A stretch of DNA of 64,000 bases from Pelmatolapia mariae (lineage: Eukaryota; Chordata; Actinopteri; Cichliformes; Cichlidae), in contig NC_086231.1 in assembly GCF_036321145.2 (NCBI RefSeq), positions 3,619,001 to 3,683,000 of the forward strand, in the 5' to 3' direction. The notes under the pieces are model-generated. The model was given only the letters and a program-made list of their open reading frames with translations, searched no databases and was not told the origin of the DNA. This document shows positions 49,901 through 61,900 of the stretch, piece after piece. The position numbers and the translations under genes are program-made. Numbering within the stretch: position 1 is the stretch's first letter; the number at the start of each line of letters is the position of its first letter.

Positions 49901-52900
49901 ACAGCAGATGCTGTAGACTGCAGCGGGGGGGAAAAATGGGGACACTCTGATCTCTTCCCCCCCCCCTTTACTGGAAGCAACGGCCACCAGAATATTTCAT
50001 ACCAATTGAGCAGCTGATTGAGACATTAAATTTAACCGCTGCACAGACACTGAGCGGTTTAGAGAGGCAGCCTGACTGCCCTCAGCTGATGAGGCCTGTA
50101 CCAAAAAGACAAAAATAAAAGAGTAGAAGAAAAGCGTTCTGCAATTACCGTTTGTCACCCACTGACAAGCCCATTATTCTGTCCTCTCTGCTCTGCCACT
50201 GATCTGCTTTGCTGTCTGCTGGGTCTTTTCTGACCAATTACATCATCACTGCAGTCGCATCACTGCAGGAAGTCGACATGGTGGCGTTTACTTTGAATTA
50301 AAAAGTATAAATAGTGGCTTGCTTTTTATTTTTGTAGAACTTTGTATAAGTTTAACGGTTTAAAGTAAAAAATTTGGTTTTATTAGAACTTGAATTTCAA
50401 GAAGCTTGCTGGGATGTAGGTTTCAGCTGAGCACCTGGAGGACACCTCGAGCAGGTGGGCTGGTGACATTCACAGGTTATTTTAAGCGACTTTATTTCCT
50501 GGATTCTAAGCATTTAAAAAAAAATGCTATTGGTCATCCTGGGCCGTTTGATCTCAGTAAATCACATAACAGGGTGTGGCAAGGTCTCACTATGGGTTCA
50601 CCCAAAACCTTGGCTGAGAGTGACTCGCACCCATTAGGTAGAGGATCAATAGGGGGTCCATGACCCTATTGGGGACACTCCCAATCTGGGACTCTCCACC
50701 AGTCGCTCTCAGTACTGAAGAAACTTCTCGGATGAAATGTCTTCAAGAAACTTAAAGAAGTCCAGACGCTTTTCTTTCCAAGCTCCTTAGACTACGATGA
50801 CCTGGATGACTGAGAACCTTCACAGACAACCCAAAGTTCCTTTTCTAAATCTGCTTACTTGTATGTAAAGAAAATTACAAGAAGGCACCAGGTCACAATT
50901 CAACATTGGAATGCAATTAGGCTCTGTGGCTTACTGTAACTACTCTCAGCTTTTCTGTTTTTTGTCTCCAATGACTTGGGAGTTCTGTCTGCTTGTGTCC
51001 CTTTTCTTTGGGGAAGTGACCCGCCTGTTCAGGATGATTCAGAACCAGTAAACTTAACCTCAGACAAGTTTATGCTCAAGTTTGAAACTTTTTGCATATC
51101 TAAAACATGTCACATTAGGGTTGTGCAAATGGATGATGATTACGGGAACTGATAAAGGTCAGAGTGATCACCAAAAGCTCATAACTCAAATACTGTTTTC
51201 CTATTACTGTATTCCATCCATATGAAATTCATATTAGCCTAAAGACAATATGCTTTTCTACAGTTTCATGCTATCAAGTCTGAGCATGCACAACAGTTAA
51301 CAGAAGCTTTTGTTTAGGAGAAGAAACCAGCATCACAAACACCTTCCTGCTGGTGTAGCCGGCGATCCGTATGGACATATGTCACATATGTTTTGGGGTG
51401 TTGGATCATTCGAATTAACAGCTAAGGCTGCAGTCTTTAACCTACAAGTTTAGGAAAATACAGTTTAAATTTCAAGCCAAGGAAGTGTGTTCTACAACTT
51501 TCCACAACAAAATTAAACTTTAATAACATAAAGAGCTGTGAGAGATGAGCAGGTTTAAAAAGCTCTTCTGTCTTTTTAACGAGGATCCGTACCGAGAAGG
51601 TGGAGGAAAATGCACTGCCCTACTCATTTTAAGAGTACAGAGTTTACTGTGTGATGGCTGTGAGTTGCTAAATTAGAAATTGTTAAAGACATTAGAGAAC
51701 ACTGTCAAAGCTCAGAGTTAGAAAACTCTATTTAAATAATTTAATGGCTCAGACTACATCCACTTCAGATGACAAATGGAAAGCCTGAATCGGTCTCAAG
51801 TCACACTGCCAGCCACTCTGCATGTTTGCATGAGAGAGACAGAGGGAAAGAGACCAATGTCATAACTTCCCACATGTTCCCATTTTGTGTCTCTGCGTTA
51901 TGGTCGAAGAGCGCAGACTACATCTTTATAGCTTCATACTTGTCTCATTAAGAAATATCAAAGGAGATTAAGGTTACTTTCTGACATAAAATCAGAGCCT
52001 GTGGTTAGAATATTAGTTGCAATTAATGCGTTGCACTTGCATGCGTCCTCCAACCAGCTAATTTAAAGTCAACATCATCTCTGCCTGTACTGTAGTGCAG
52101 ACTTGGGAGGAATTTATTGAAATGTCTGTCCACTAAATCTACTTCGAATATCGATGGTCCTGCAAAGAGCTCCTAAAACAGGGAGGTTTTATGTGTACAG
52201 ATGTGTCCATAATCACCACTTACAAGATGAGTGCCAGGGATTAATGTCACTAATTCAGTATCTGATCACATCTGAAACACAATCTCCTCTGAAATAATGT
52301 CTCCTCCTGCTCCTCAGTTACGATGTGAATAATGGACAGAAAAGTGTCTCTGCAGAACAATAAAACGGCTCAGTGAATCTCACCTTTGGCTTTATCATTT
52401 TATCTCAATATCATACAATTTGTGTGACCTTTGACCACCAAAATCCTCTTTTGGGTCAGATTTTGTCAAGTTAGATCTTAAAAATTGCACAGTTTCTACC
52501 TGTTTACCCATTTAAATGTAGATCTGGCTGAAACTCTACGAGGTTTTCTGTCCCGTACAGTTTTCAGGAGATGAGTTTCTAATCCGGATTCTAGTCAGAC
52601 ACAGTTAAGGGCTAATCACTGCAGATTAAAAGGCCTTTTATTTTTCAGTAGCATTAGGGAGGATCAATAACTGATCTAATATCTCATCTTGATCTTCAGG
52701 GCCCCTTCAGCATCAGACCACAGTCATTAGTTTGGGACACACACAGGCACCCTCTGAGGAGCACATTAAAGACAAGAGAAAAAGGCACACTCGCGCACAC
52801 ACACACACAACTGAAGGACACTGGAGTTGTAATGTAATTATGAATTCGAAATGTTCCAGTGTTAATGCAGTTTAAACCGCTGCCTGTGGAGATCCATACT

Positions 52901-55900
52901 AACCTGATATCAGGACGTCTGACCGGAGACTTTGAGTGTGTGTGTGTGTGTGTGTGTTTATGAGCATGTGTGATGGAGACTCAATAAATTCACAGTGGCG
53001 TTGTGGCAGTGTACGTCTGCAGAACGACTGCGTGTTCACGTCTTCTGTGCTCATCTTATGGTCTCATATGAGAGTGTGGTGTCTTGCATTAACAGTGACT
53101 GTGAGCATCAGTGTGTCAGTCCAATAAAACCTGTTACTCTAAGTCTTCAACAGTTAAGCCCTCAAAATAATTCAAATTCCACCTGAAAGTCGACTTCTGG
53201 TGTCATAGTAAACAGCACGTGGTGGACAGCATTGTTTATGAGCCAACCATGCCGTTACTGTGTGGGTCAAATATAGACAGTTTATTTCTGTAATTACGTG
53301 TGGTTGGCAGTCAGAGCAGTTCTTGAGAAGCTTGTGCAAAAATACCAGCAGTAAAAATCTATTTCCCTTTTGAACTTCAGTTAAATTCTCATTTCAAAGT
53401 CTGCACAAACAGCCCCTCGCTTTTATTCGTTCATCCATTTTCTTCCACCTGGAGGCCAATTTCATTCACACCTATGGACAATTTAGAAACACCAACATGC
53501 ATGACAGTGGGGGGGAAGTCAGAGTCCCCATGCAGGTATACAGGCCCACGGCAGGCCAGGGGATTCAAACCAAAGACCTCCTTGTTGTGAAACGACTGCA
53601 CACATTTACCTCTTGCAAACAGATAATGTTAATTTGGTAGTCGTCTTTGCTCTTGACATGAGCTGAGATGATAGAGATGAGTTGCTGTAAGTGAGTTTGG
53701 GCTTTTGTAGAGCAGTGAAATGCAAAAAATAAAAACTATTAAAGTCATTTAACCTGAGATCCATCAACATTACACTGCCTTTTATTTATTTTCCTGTTGT
53801 AGGAGGTCAGGGTCTGGACTGAGATGGCTCACAGACTAGCTCTGGCCTTTGGGTTGTATGTCGCTCATGTGAATATATCTGAATCTAAAAGGTCTATTTC
53901 TCCACAGATGGTGGTTCCAGATTACTTTGGGTTTTTTTGTCATTAGGGCACTGGAGAATTGCAAACTGGTCCAGTGAGCACCTGAATGCTGCCAGTTTCT
54001 GTCAGTGGTAGTAAATGTGGCCGGCGCTCCCCTGGTTTGAAAGTAACTCTCATTAGATGAAGTGTAGGAGTTGTGATATTTGGCCACGAACTTCCACAGT
54101 AGCTTTATTTTCATCAGAGCGTATTCTGGCTGCATATTACTGGAGTCACACAGAGCTAAAGCAAATATACACTCACGCACACGTCAAGCATCAGCGTGCT
54201 CAGTGTCTCATTGGGGTTAATTCTTTGCGTATAAAAACAAACATAAAACACACCCACAGACTGCCAGCACTGATCAACTCAGTCCAACTCTTATTGAGAA
54301 TCTGTTCCAAAGCACCAAATACAGCCAACGCTTCAGCTCCCACACAGTCGACAGACACCAACAGACCGATGCAGCACCAACCACCCTGAAAGACACTCCA
54401 GCAGGTCTGATCTTATTCATCTTTTTGTTCTAATTCTTTGCCCTCTGGTTTTGTTTCTCTCAGGTGAACTGAGTCTGGTCCCTCAGGTTATGTTAATTAA
54501 AGGTTATAGCAAAGCTTTTGGGGGAGCGTACAGGCAATGCTTGAATGGCTTAAGGTTTACTTCAAAGGTAACTGAAACAAAAGCATACAGAATCAGCAGT
54601 CAAATCAGACAAGAAGAAGAGAAAATTGTGTTTTTCCCCTAAAAGTTACACATTTATTACACACGCAGCTTCACATAATTTCGCCTTAACAGATCAATCC
54701 AGAGCATCAACATGATTAATGTCCATGCCTCCTCCCACCAGAGGACTGCACAAACAGTAAACTAATGAATATTCTGAATAGATTGCCGGGAATAAAATAT
54801 AAATACATTTATCTACAATGACTGGCCCAATAAAAAAATAGATATACCTGCCACCACACAGCTGAAGCTATAATAAAACCTCTCCTGAAGCCACACAACT
54901 GGCTGTTGATTGGCTCTCTGGATGCAGAGGTGGGCCAACTGCCAAGAATTGCACTACATAATTCTGCTGTAGACTTCTACTCGTGGTTATCTGAGTGCCA
55001 TGTGTCTCTCATATATTTTCACAGGTTATATAAAAAGACAAGAAATAAAGCAGAACTACATTACCCAGAATCACATGTGACCATACAAAGTGTTAGTGTT
55101 CAGGACATCACTGCTGCTAGCATCACACACACTGAGCCATTAAAAAAAATCACTGTGGTGTATAAATCAAACATGGAACAAACTCTGCTGTTACTATTCG
55201 AGGCCTGCACATTTATAAGTGCACTCTGCTGACACGCATCCCGCCCGAGTTCACCAGCAGCAAGTTCGTGCTTGTAATTTAGGAATTAACAGACACGCCC
55301 AGAATTAGGAGGAAAGTCACTGTGGTACGAGAGTTCAAGCCTCTGGAGGAAACATCCTCAGTAACACCAACACACACAACACAGTGAACCTGTCGGTTCA
55401 CAGCTCGGTCACAGTCTGCCCCCTCATGGACAAATTAAACACTACAGCTGCATCTTTGGATATTATGGCTAAAAAATGACTGCGTTACACCGCTTAACCT
55501 GCAGTCATTCCAGCCTTTGAAACAAAAAGCTCAGAATATTCAATTTCAAGCATTTTGCATGTTCTGCAGAACAATACATATACATGAAGGCATTATTAGT
55601 TTCATTGTTGGTTCAGTTATAACGTGTGGTATTTGTCTGATAGATATCCCAGTGTCAGTAAACATGCACCAAAGCTCAGGCTTGTTTTATTTAGTTTTGT
55701 AAGTGGCCATTAAAATCTCTGTTTTTATTTCGGTTTTGTTTGCACACCTAGTTTAGCTCACTCAATTCTCTGTCATAACCCCGCTGGCCTGTCACAGAGG
55801 CAGAATATCACACAGTGCATGTAAGTCCATGAACACGGTTCTGAATGTCTCGATCTTATTATTCTAACCCTAAGTGCATAAAAGAGAGGGATGACGTGAC

Positions 55901-58900
55901 ACTGCTCCTGTCTGTTTGTTTAAAAATAATGCCAAAGCACGTCATCATCTGGTTCCTCTTACATGTTTTCCAGTAAACTGAGAGCTAATTTATCACTGCG
56001 TTTATCAGGCACAGCTCCACAAATGTACGAGCACATTTCACTGTAGCTAAAAACACACTGAGGTGTACAGTGCAGAGCAAACACTTACCCAATTTAAATA
56101 TTTAGATTTCAGCATTGAGAAGTCACTCGACTAATCTCTAATTCATTCTGCAGCGAGACAACCAGCTCCTCGATACAAAGCCAAAAATCACAGAGAAGCA
56201 ACACTACTACTACTACTACACTTTGTATAAAGTTAACTTTATGATCAGAGGCCAGAATTTAGTTGATTTTGCAGCCCTCATCGATCACTTCAGCACGCAT
56301 TTCATGTGTTTAGAGGGACTTACTTTTCATAGTGCCAGCATCTTCGTCATCATAATCGTCCTCGTCATCATTAGAGTTGATGACCATGGTGCCCAGCTGT
56401 GACTGTAAGGTTCCCGTGTCATCGTGTTCAATCATTGTTCCTGCGGTGCTTCCAAGAGAACTTCCTAAAGAACCGGCAGCCCGGATGGTTCCTGAGTCAC
56501 CCGTGCCTGCCCGAACCATCGTCCCCTGGTCAACCTCATCTTCATCCTGAAACACAGAGGCAGAGGGCAGCGTGATTTATTGCTCTCCAACGGCAGTTAC
56601 AATATCCAGAAAGGACATGTTTAGAAATATGAGTCTGTGTTTAGCTTTGGAAAGTTAGAAATCAAAAGCTCGTCAACTACAAAAACACTCGTAAGTTAAC
56701 GTCTTCTGTAGCTGCAGTAACTTAAAAACTGTAAATGCTATCCCATTGATATTTAAGGGCTGATGGAGATAATCTGTGACTTTTCAAGTCTGTACCGAAT
56801 TCTCATCGTCGTCTGCATCCTGCTCTCTTTGTTCTTCCTCCTGTCTCTTCAGTTTGATCTCCATGGCGTCTGTGATCAAAGCTCTGAGGATGGAATTGGG
56901 CTTGGCCGACTTAATAAACGGATGCTGTAGAGGAGAAAGACACGCAACGCTCAAACCAAATGTTTATGGGTTTTGACATTAGTTACAATTAGAATTGATC
57001 CATGAAAGCTAAAGCATGACCACAATAGCAAATATTACAGCAAATACTACTATTATGTAAAAAATACTACTATAATATGATATATTAAACTGAAATTCCA
57101 GCCAGCAACAAAACAAAATAAAATGAATGGTTAATTAAGTGAAGCTATTCACTAAAAGACAATATCAAAAAAAATAAAGCTCATTAATGTAAAAAAAAAT
57201 ATTCAAAAGTCAAATAAAAAAAAAATAAAAAAATTAAAAATAAAAATACAACTGATTTGAAAAAGTTAAAGAGCAGGTCACACAATAAAACAGAAATAAA
57301 AATAATAAACAGATTAAAAAATGAGCACAAAATTTTTTAATAGTTATTACCTCATTTACATAGTGTGGCTTTAATAATTAAAAATCTAATTTAAAGATAT
57401 CTAAAGGTTTGAATGTTTTCTGATCACACAGTCATCCACGACACTTGGTCTATTATCAGTTACAGGATTGTTTCGTTACCTGTAACAGCTGTGTGGCCGT
57501 AGCTCTGTTTTCTGGGTTCTTCACTAAACACTGGCTGACAAAGTCCCGGATGCCCGGAGACCACAGATCCGGGTTCCGAAAGGTTGGGGGAGGGTTTGTG
57601 GGAATCATGAAGATGGCCTGGAAGAGGAAACAGTTCAGCACACTGAAGGCAAAACCAGCTAATCATCACTGTTCAGCTAAATACAGTAATTAATGTCACA
57701 CTCCTTCGTTTCCTCTTTTTGTCTCCTCTTACACACACATACAGCTGTTATTATTTACATACTAACATTTTTTGGGCTTACACACACAGTGCAAACACAC
57801 TTGCACTGCTTTCTACTAGAGATGTAGAAAGCAGCTGGTATTTGTATCTGTATTTGTATTTGTTGAGGGGGGAAAGTATTTGTACTTTACACGCATGTGA
57901 TTATGCACAACAGATGTTGACAGATGTTTGATATGTCTGCCTCTGCTGATTTGACTTTTGCACACATTACATATCACTTTGGTTTTATCTGCAGCACTGC
58001 CTGTAAAATGCTTCCACACAGAGCTTGATCAAGTTGTTTTGGCTGGTGGAGGACCAAGAGGTGGCTCAGCAGCAGCAACACTCTTTTCTATTTTGTTGCC
58101 CAAATCCATGTGAGGAGTTTCAGCTAAGTTAATGAGTGACGGGAAGCTATGCTAAGGTTAATTAGGTATAGTCTACATCTTGCTGTCTGCAAAAGAGAGT
58201 AACTTAAACGTACCATATACCTCCCACAAGTGCATACAATTCGACACAACTACAAAAGTATCATTTTAACCTTTTAAACCAAACTTTAATGTTACTCTGT
58301 CAACAGCCTATTTTTAAATAACTGAGCTAACAGAGCTACGTAAACAGAGCGAACATGAGAGACCCGACTGCAGTCGTCAGTAATGCAGCGTAATGGAATA
58401 ATCTCCCGATCTTCGCGAAAGTTATAAACTGCCTCTGGAACCCAGTTAAGGTACAAAAAAATCTATTCAGCAAAAATAGTGATGCAGTTCAGGCTTTTTT
58501 CACTCAGCCGAGCCTCTCTGTTGCTGTGTGGAGCAGCCCGTGTCAGTCACCTCTTTCACACGTCACTCACTCATCCGCTCATGCACTGCAGTCTGATAAG
58601 GAAACTCAGCTTTTTGATATAAAGTTTTTCTTGTTCCCGAATACAAATATTTTTTCAAGTATTTTCAAAAAACACGTTATTTGTGCCTTTCCGAATACCG
58701 TGTTCGGGTTCGGCTCCACCCCTACTTTCTACAGTGGACTATAACATGATCCATACCCTCATTGGGTGTATGTCCGCGTAGGGTGGCTTGCCCTCAGCCA
58801 TTTCTATAGCTGTAATTCCCAGAGACCAGATATCTGCCACACAGTTATATCCGATCTCCTGTATGACTTCTGGAGCCATCCAGAACGGCGTGCCGATGAC

Positions 58901-61900
58901 AGTGTTTCGTTTCGCCATCGTGTCCTGAGGAAGGATGGAGAGAAAATAACATAAAGTAAAGCATACAAGGTTAAAGCAAGCTTCTACAACATTCAAAGGG
59001 CAGATCGCATCTTTATTCAACTACTGGTGTTTATTTGTGTTTTCTTTCTATATTAAAGCAGATATAACAAAACATTTAAAACACATCAAACACACATCAT
59101 ATGCATTTACAGTAACAGATTTTTTTCTCTTACTGTGAGCTGTCCAGCAACTCCAAAGTCGGCCAGTTTGGCCTGACCCTCCGTGTTCAGGAGGATGTTG
59201 CCTGCTTTGATGTCTCTGTGGATCTTCCTCATGAAGTGAAGATACTCCAGACCCTTCAGAGTGGACTGAAGGATGGTGGCTATCTCCTCTTCTTTGAGCT
59301 ACAAGGCAAACGCAAATAACATTAATTAGATTCACGTATGCAAAGCAATGTTCAAACAAGACGTAGCACTGATGTGGACGAGGCATCCCTAGAGATGCAT
59401 CAGACTAACATTCATTTATCAAAAACCTTGAAGTCGTGCAGAAGCCTTACACACACCCTGTGCTCCATGCAAACTACATGTGAGTGAGTGTGTGTATGTG
59501 TGTGTGTGTCTGGGTGTTACATTACCGTCTTGTTACGTATTCGGATGATATCAGATACGGACCCAGCGCCACAATATTCCATGACGATCCACAGGTCTGT
59601 GTTTTTGAAGTAGCTGCCGTAGTAGCGCACCACGTGGGGACTGAACACAGGGACATTGGTGAGTCAGACCACATTCATCCATTTATTTCAGGATGTTTGA
59701 GATTCAATGTGTTGCTCTTATGCTCAGTCAGGCTACGATCCTCTCCCTGACGAAACTTATTTCCTAAAGTTGAGCTCAACATTAGCAGGGGACCTTATGT
59801 GACCTTGTGAAACGGCCAGCTCATGTCTGAGTTGTGGTGCAATCACACAGGGGTGAAGTGAATTTACAGACATCTGTGGTTAGTTTCAGAGTGTTTGTTC
59901 AAGTTTAGTTATTATTGTTTCAAAGTGTTTAGTTTTGTGCTAACTCACAATGGACTAAAACTACCACAGAATCTCTGAGGTTGATGAAATATTGTAATAG
60001 TTAATTTGTTACTATATGTAATACTTTACTGATCTCACTATTTTTCAGGTGGAAATCACAGTTTGTATTATCTGCAGATCAGCAGACAGAGTGCTGTAGT
60101 ACAGCATCCCCAGGCCCTCATGAGGTTTCTGAGTCAAAGTGAAAGTGTCGCACACGTTTGAAGAACACTCTGGAACTGCTGATACTTTGTCTATTTATAG
60201 CTGCTGCAGCAATGAATGAAAAACCTCAGTAAACACTTTTATATCACAGACTCTGAAGGTCTGGTACACTTCCCAGTGAGAAACAGACCATAATAATGTG
60301 TTTCCCCTGGAGAATTTTATAACAGTCAGTTGGTGTGGAGGTGGGGCTGTCACCTTATGGGAAAGCCCCCCCAGAAAAACTTAATGAAACTTTCTAAATG
60401 TTTCCGCAGAGGCTGAAATCACTTACTGTAAATGTTACGAGATAAAAGTATCTGCTTCACTGCTTTTCAGCAATTTAACTAAACATCTACGCCCACAGTT
60501 CTCTTACAGGGGACTTTTTTTAATCCAGTTTGAGGTCGTGTGTAATTACGGGGTGGAAGGACGTGTGCAAAAGATGAGCGGCAAAACGCTGACCACACAA
60601 AACACCAAGTCACACCAGCGATGCTCTTACTGCCTTTGGGTTTTTGTTATGTTTCATGGCACACTGATCGAGCTCAGTAATGCATGTACCTGTTACACTG
60701 CTGCATGATGGAGATCTCCTTGATGATCTCTTGCAGATCAGACTCCACAGGAACTTGTTTGATGGCTACGATCTCCCCTGTTTCTTTATAATGAGCTTTA
60801 AATACGCAGCCGTAAGACCTGCAGGAACACAAAGAGAGAGGCTTAACATGTTCTTTTGGCTGTTAATCACTGAGATCAATGAGCAGATAGTTGTTATCTC
60901 CAAGTTTAACCAAACAGTATCGAGCCACACCCAAGAGTTGGTGTGGCTGCTCGATTATAACAGAATTAAAATGATTTTAGTCAATATTTCACTGTGCATG
61001 ATTTAATATAATCATTCATTAACTTAAACACAGACAGTTACTGAACTTATAAACTTCCTTTTAACAGGAGATTACATTTACTGAAAAAGGAGAGAAGCGT
61101 TTTTCTTTTTCAGTCTAAGGGACGCATGTCTGTCCGTGCTGGCCTTTACAGCAGGATGTATGAAGGTGCACAAAGCAGTAAAAAACAGAAGCTGTGAGCT
61201 CAGGTGCCTCGAAGGACCTGCATGACGGCCAGCAGGTGGGCAACAGCGGCCTTATATAAGTCATAATGCCCGAGTTCCCAGTCGGGCTTTTCAAATGGAA
61301 CGATCCCTCAAGTTGGATTTCCAACTCGGAAAGTCAGAGGAGCCCCACAAATCCTGAGTTAAGGATCCAACAGTGGATGGAAAATGGTCAAAGCTAATCT
61401 GTGGTTTATTAATATTGATCCATGAATAGCTGTAGCGTGCTAAGAAGCAACAAATCCTCTTTTTCCTGCTTTTCCAACTGTATTACTGGAACACACTCAG
61501 CTCTGAGGTGACTGGAATACAGCATTCAGCTCAGGGTGAAAGACGCTGAGCGATCTAGAGACAAACGCACCTGTTAACGATCTTTCCACAGGTCTTACGT
61601 CAGAAACCTTGTAACTTTTTCTTTCCCTAGATAAACTCTTTTTTTCAGTCATCTTGTAATGCGCTTAACTAGACAGCAAGTGAAAAGCACGCCTCTGTAT
61701 AGGAGAGCGGTGGGCTTCATTTCTAACACTGGAAAAATATGAGAGGGTTGTAGCAAAACTGAATAGAAACAGTGAACCCTTTTATGCTGATTATTTTGTT
61801 TTCATAATCGCTGGAAACCAAAATTCAAGTATCCGCCTAAGAAGAGGTCCTTCTTCTCTTTCTCCACTGAAAATAGCCCTCGGGGGTTCCCACACTTAAA

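Larger units (their letters stand above)
44268..56323 (-). other. stk4 large intron between linker exons (12.1 kb)
   Basis: Phase-1 intron (A|GG Arg codon). It contains a long (CA)n tract (46941-47000), two Penelope terminal-repeat pieces (48416-48582, 50534-50829), a (GT)n run (52935-52957) and a possible interspersed-repeat fragment (53440-53585). Homeobox-like TAATTAATTTGA with GCCGCCGC nearby at 49795-49820 lies in a stretch whose texture could be a conserved noncoding element, but this cannot be shown from one genome. No coding gene is supported. Confidence 0.55.
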
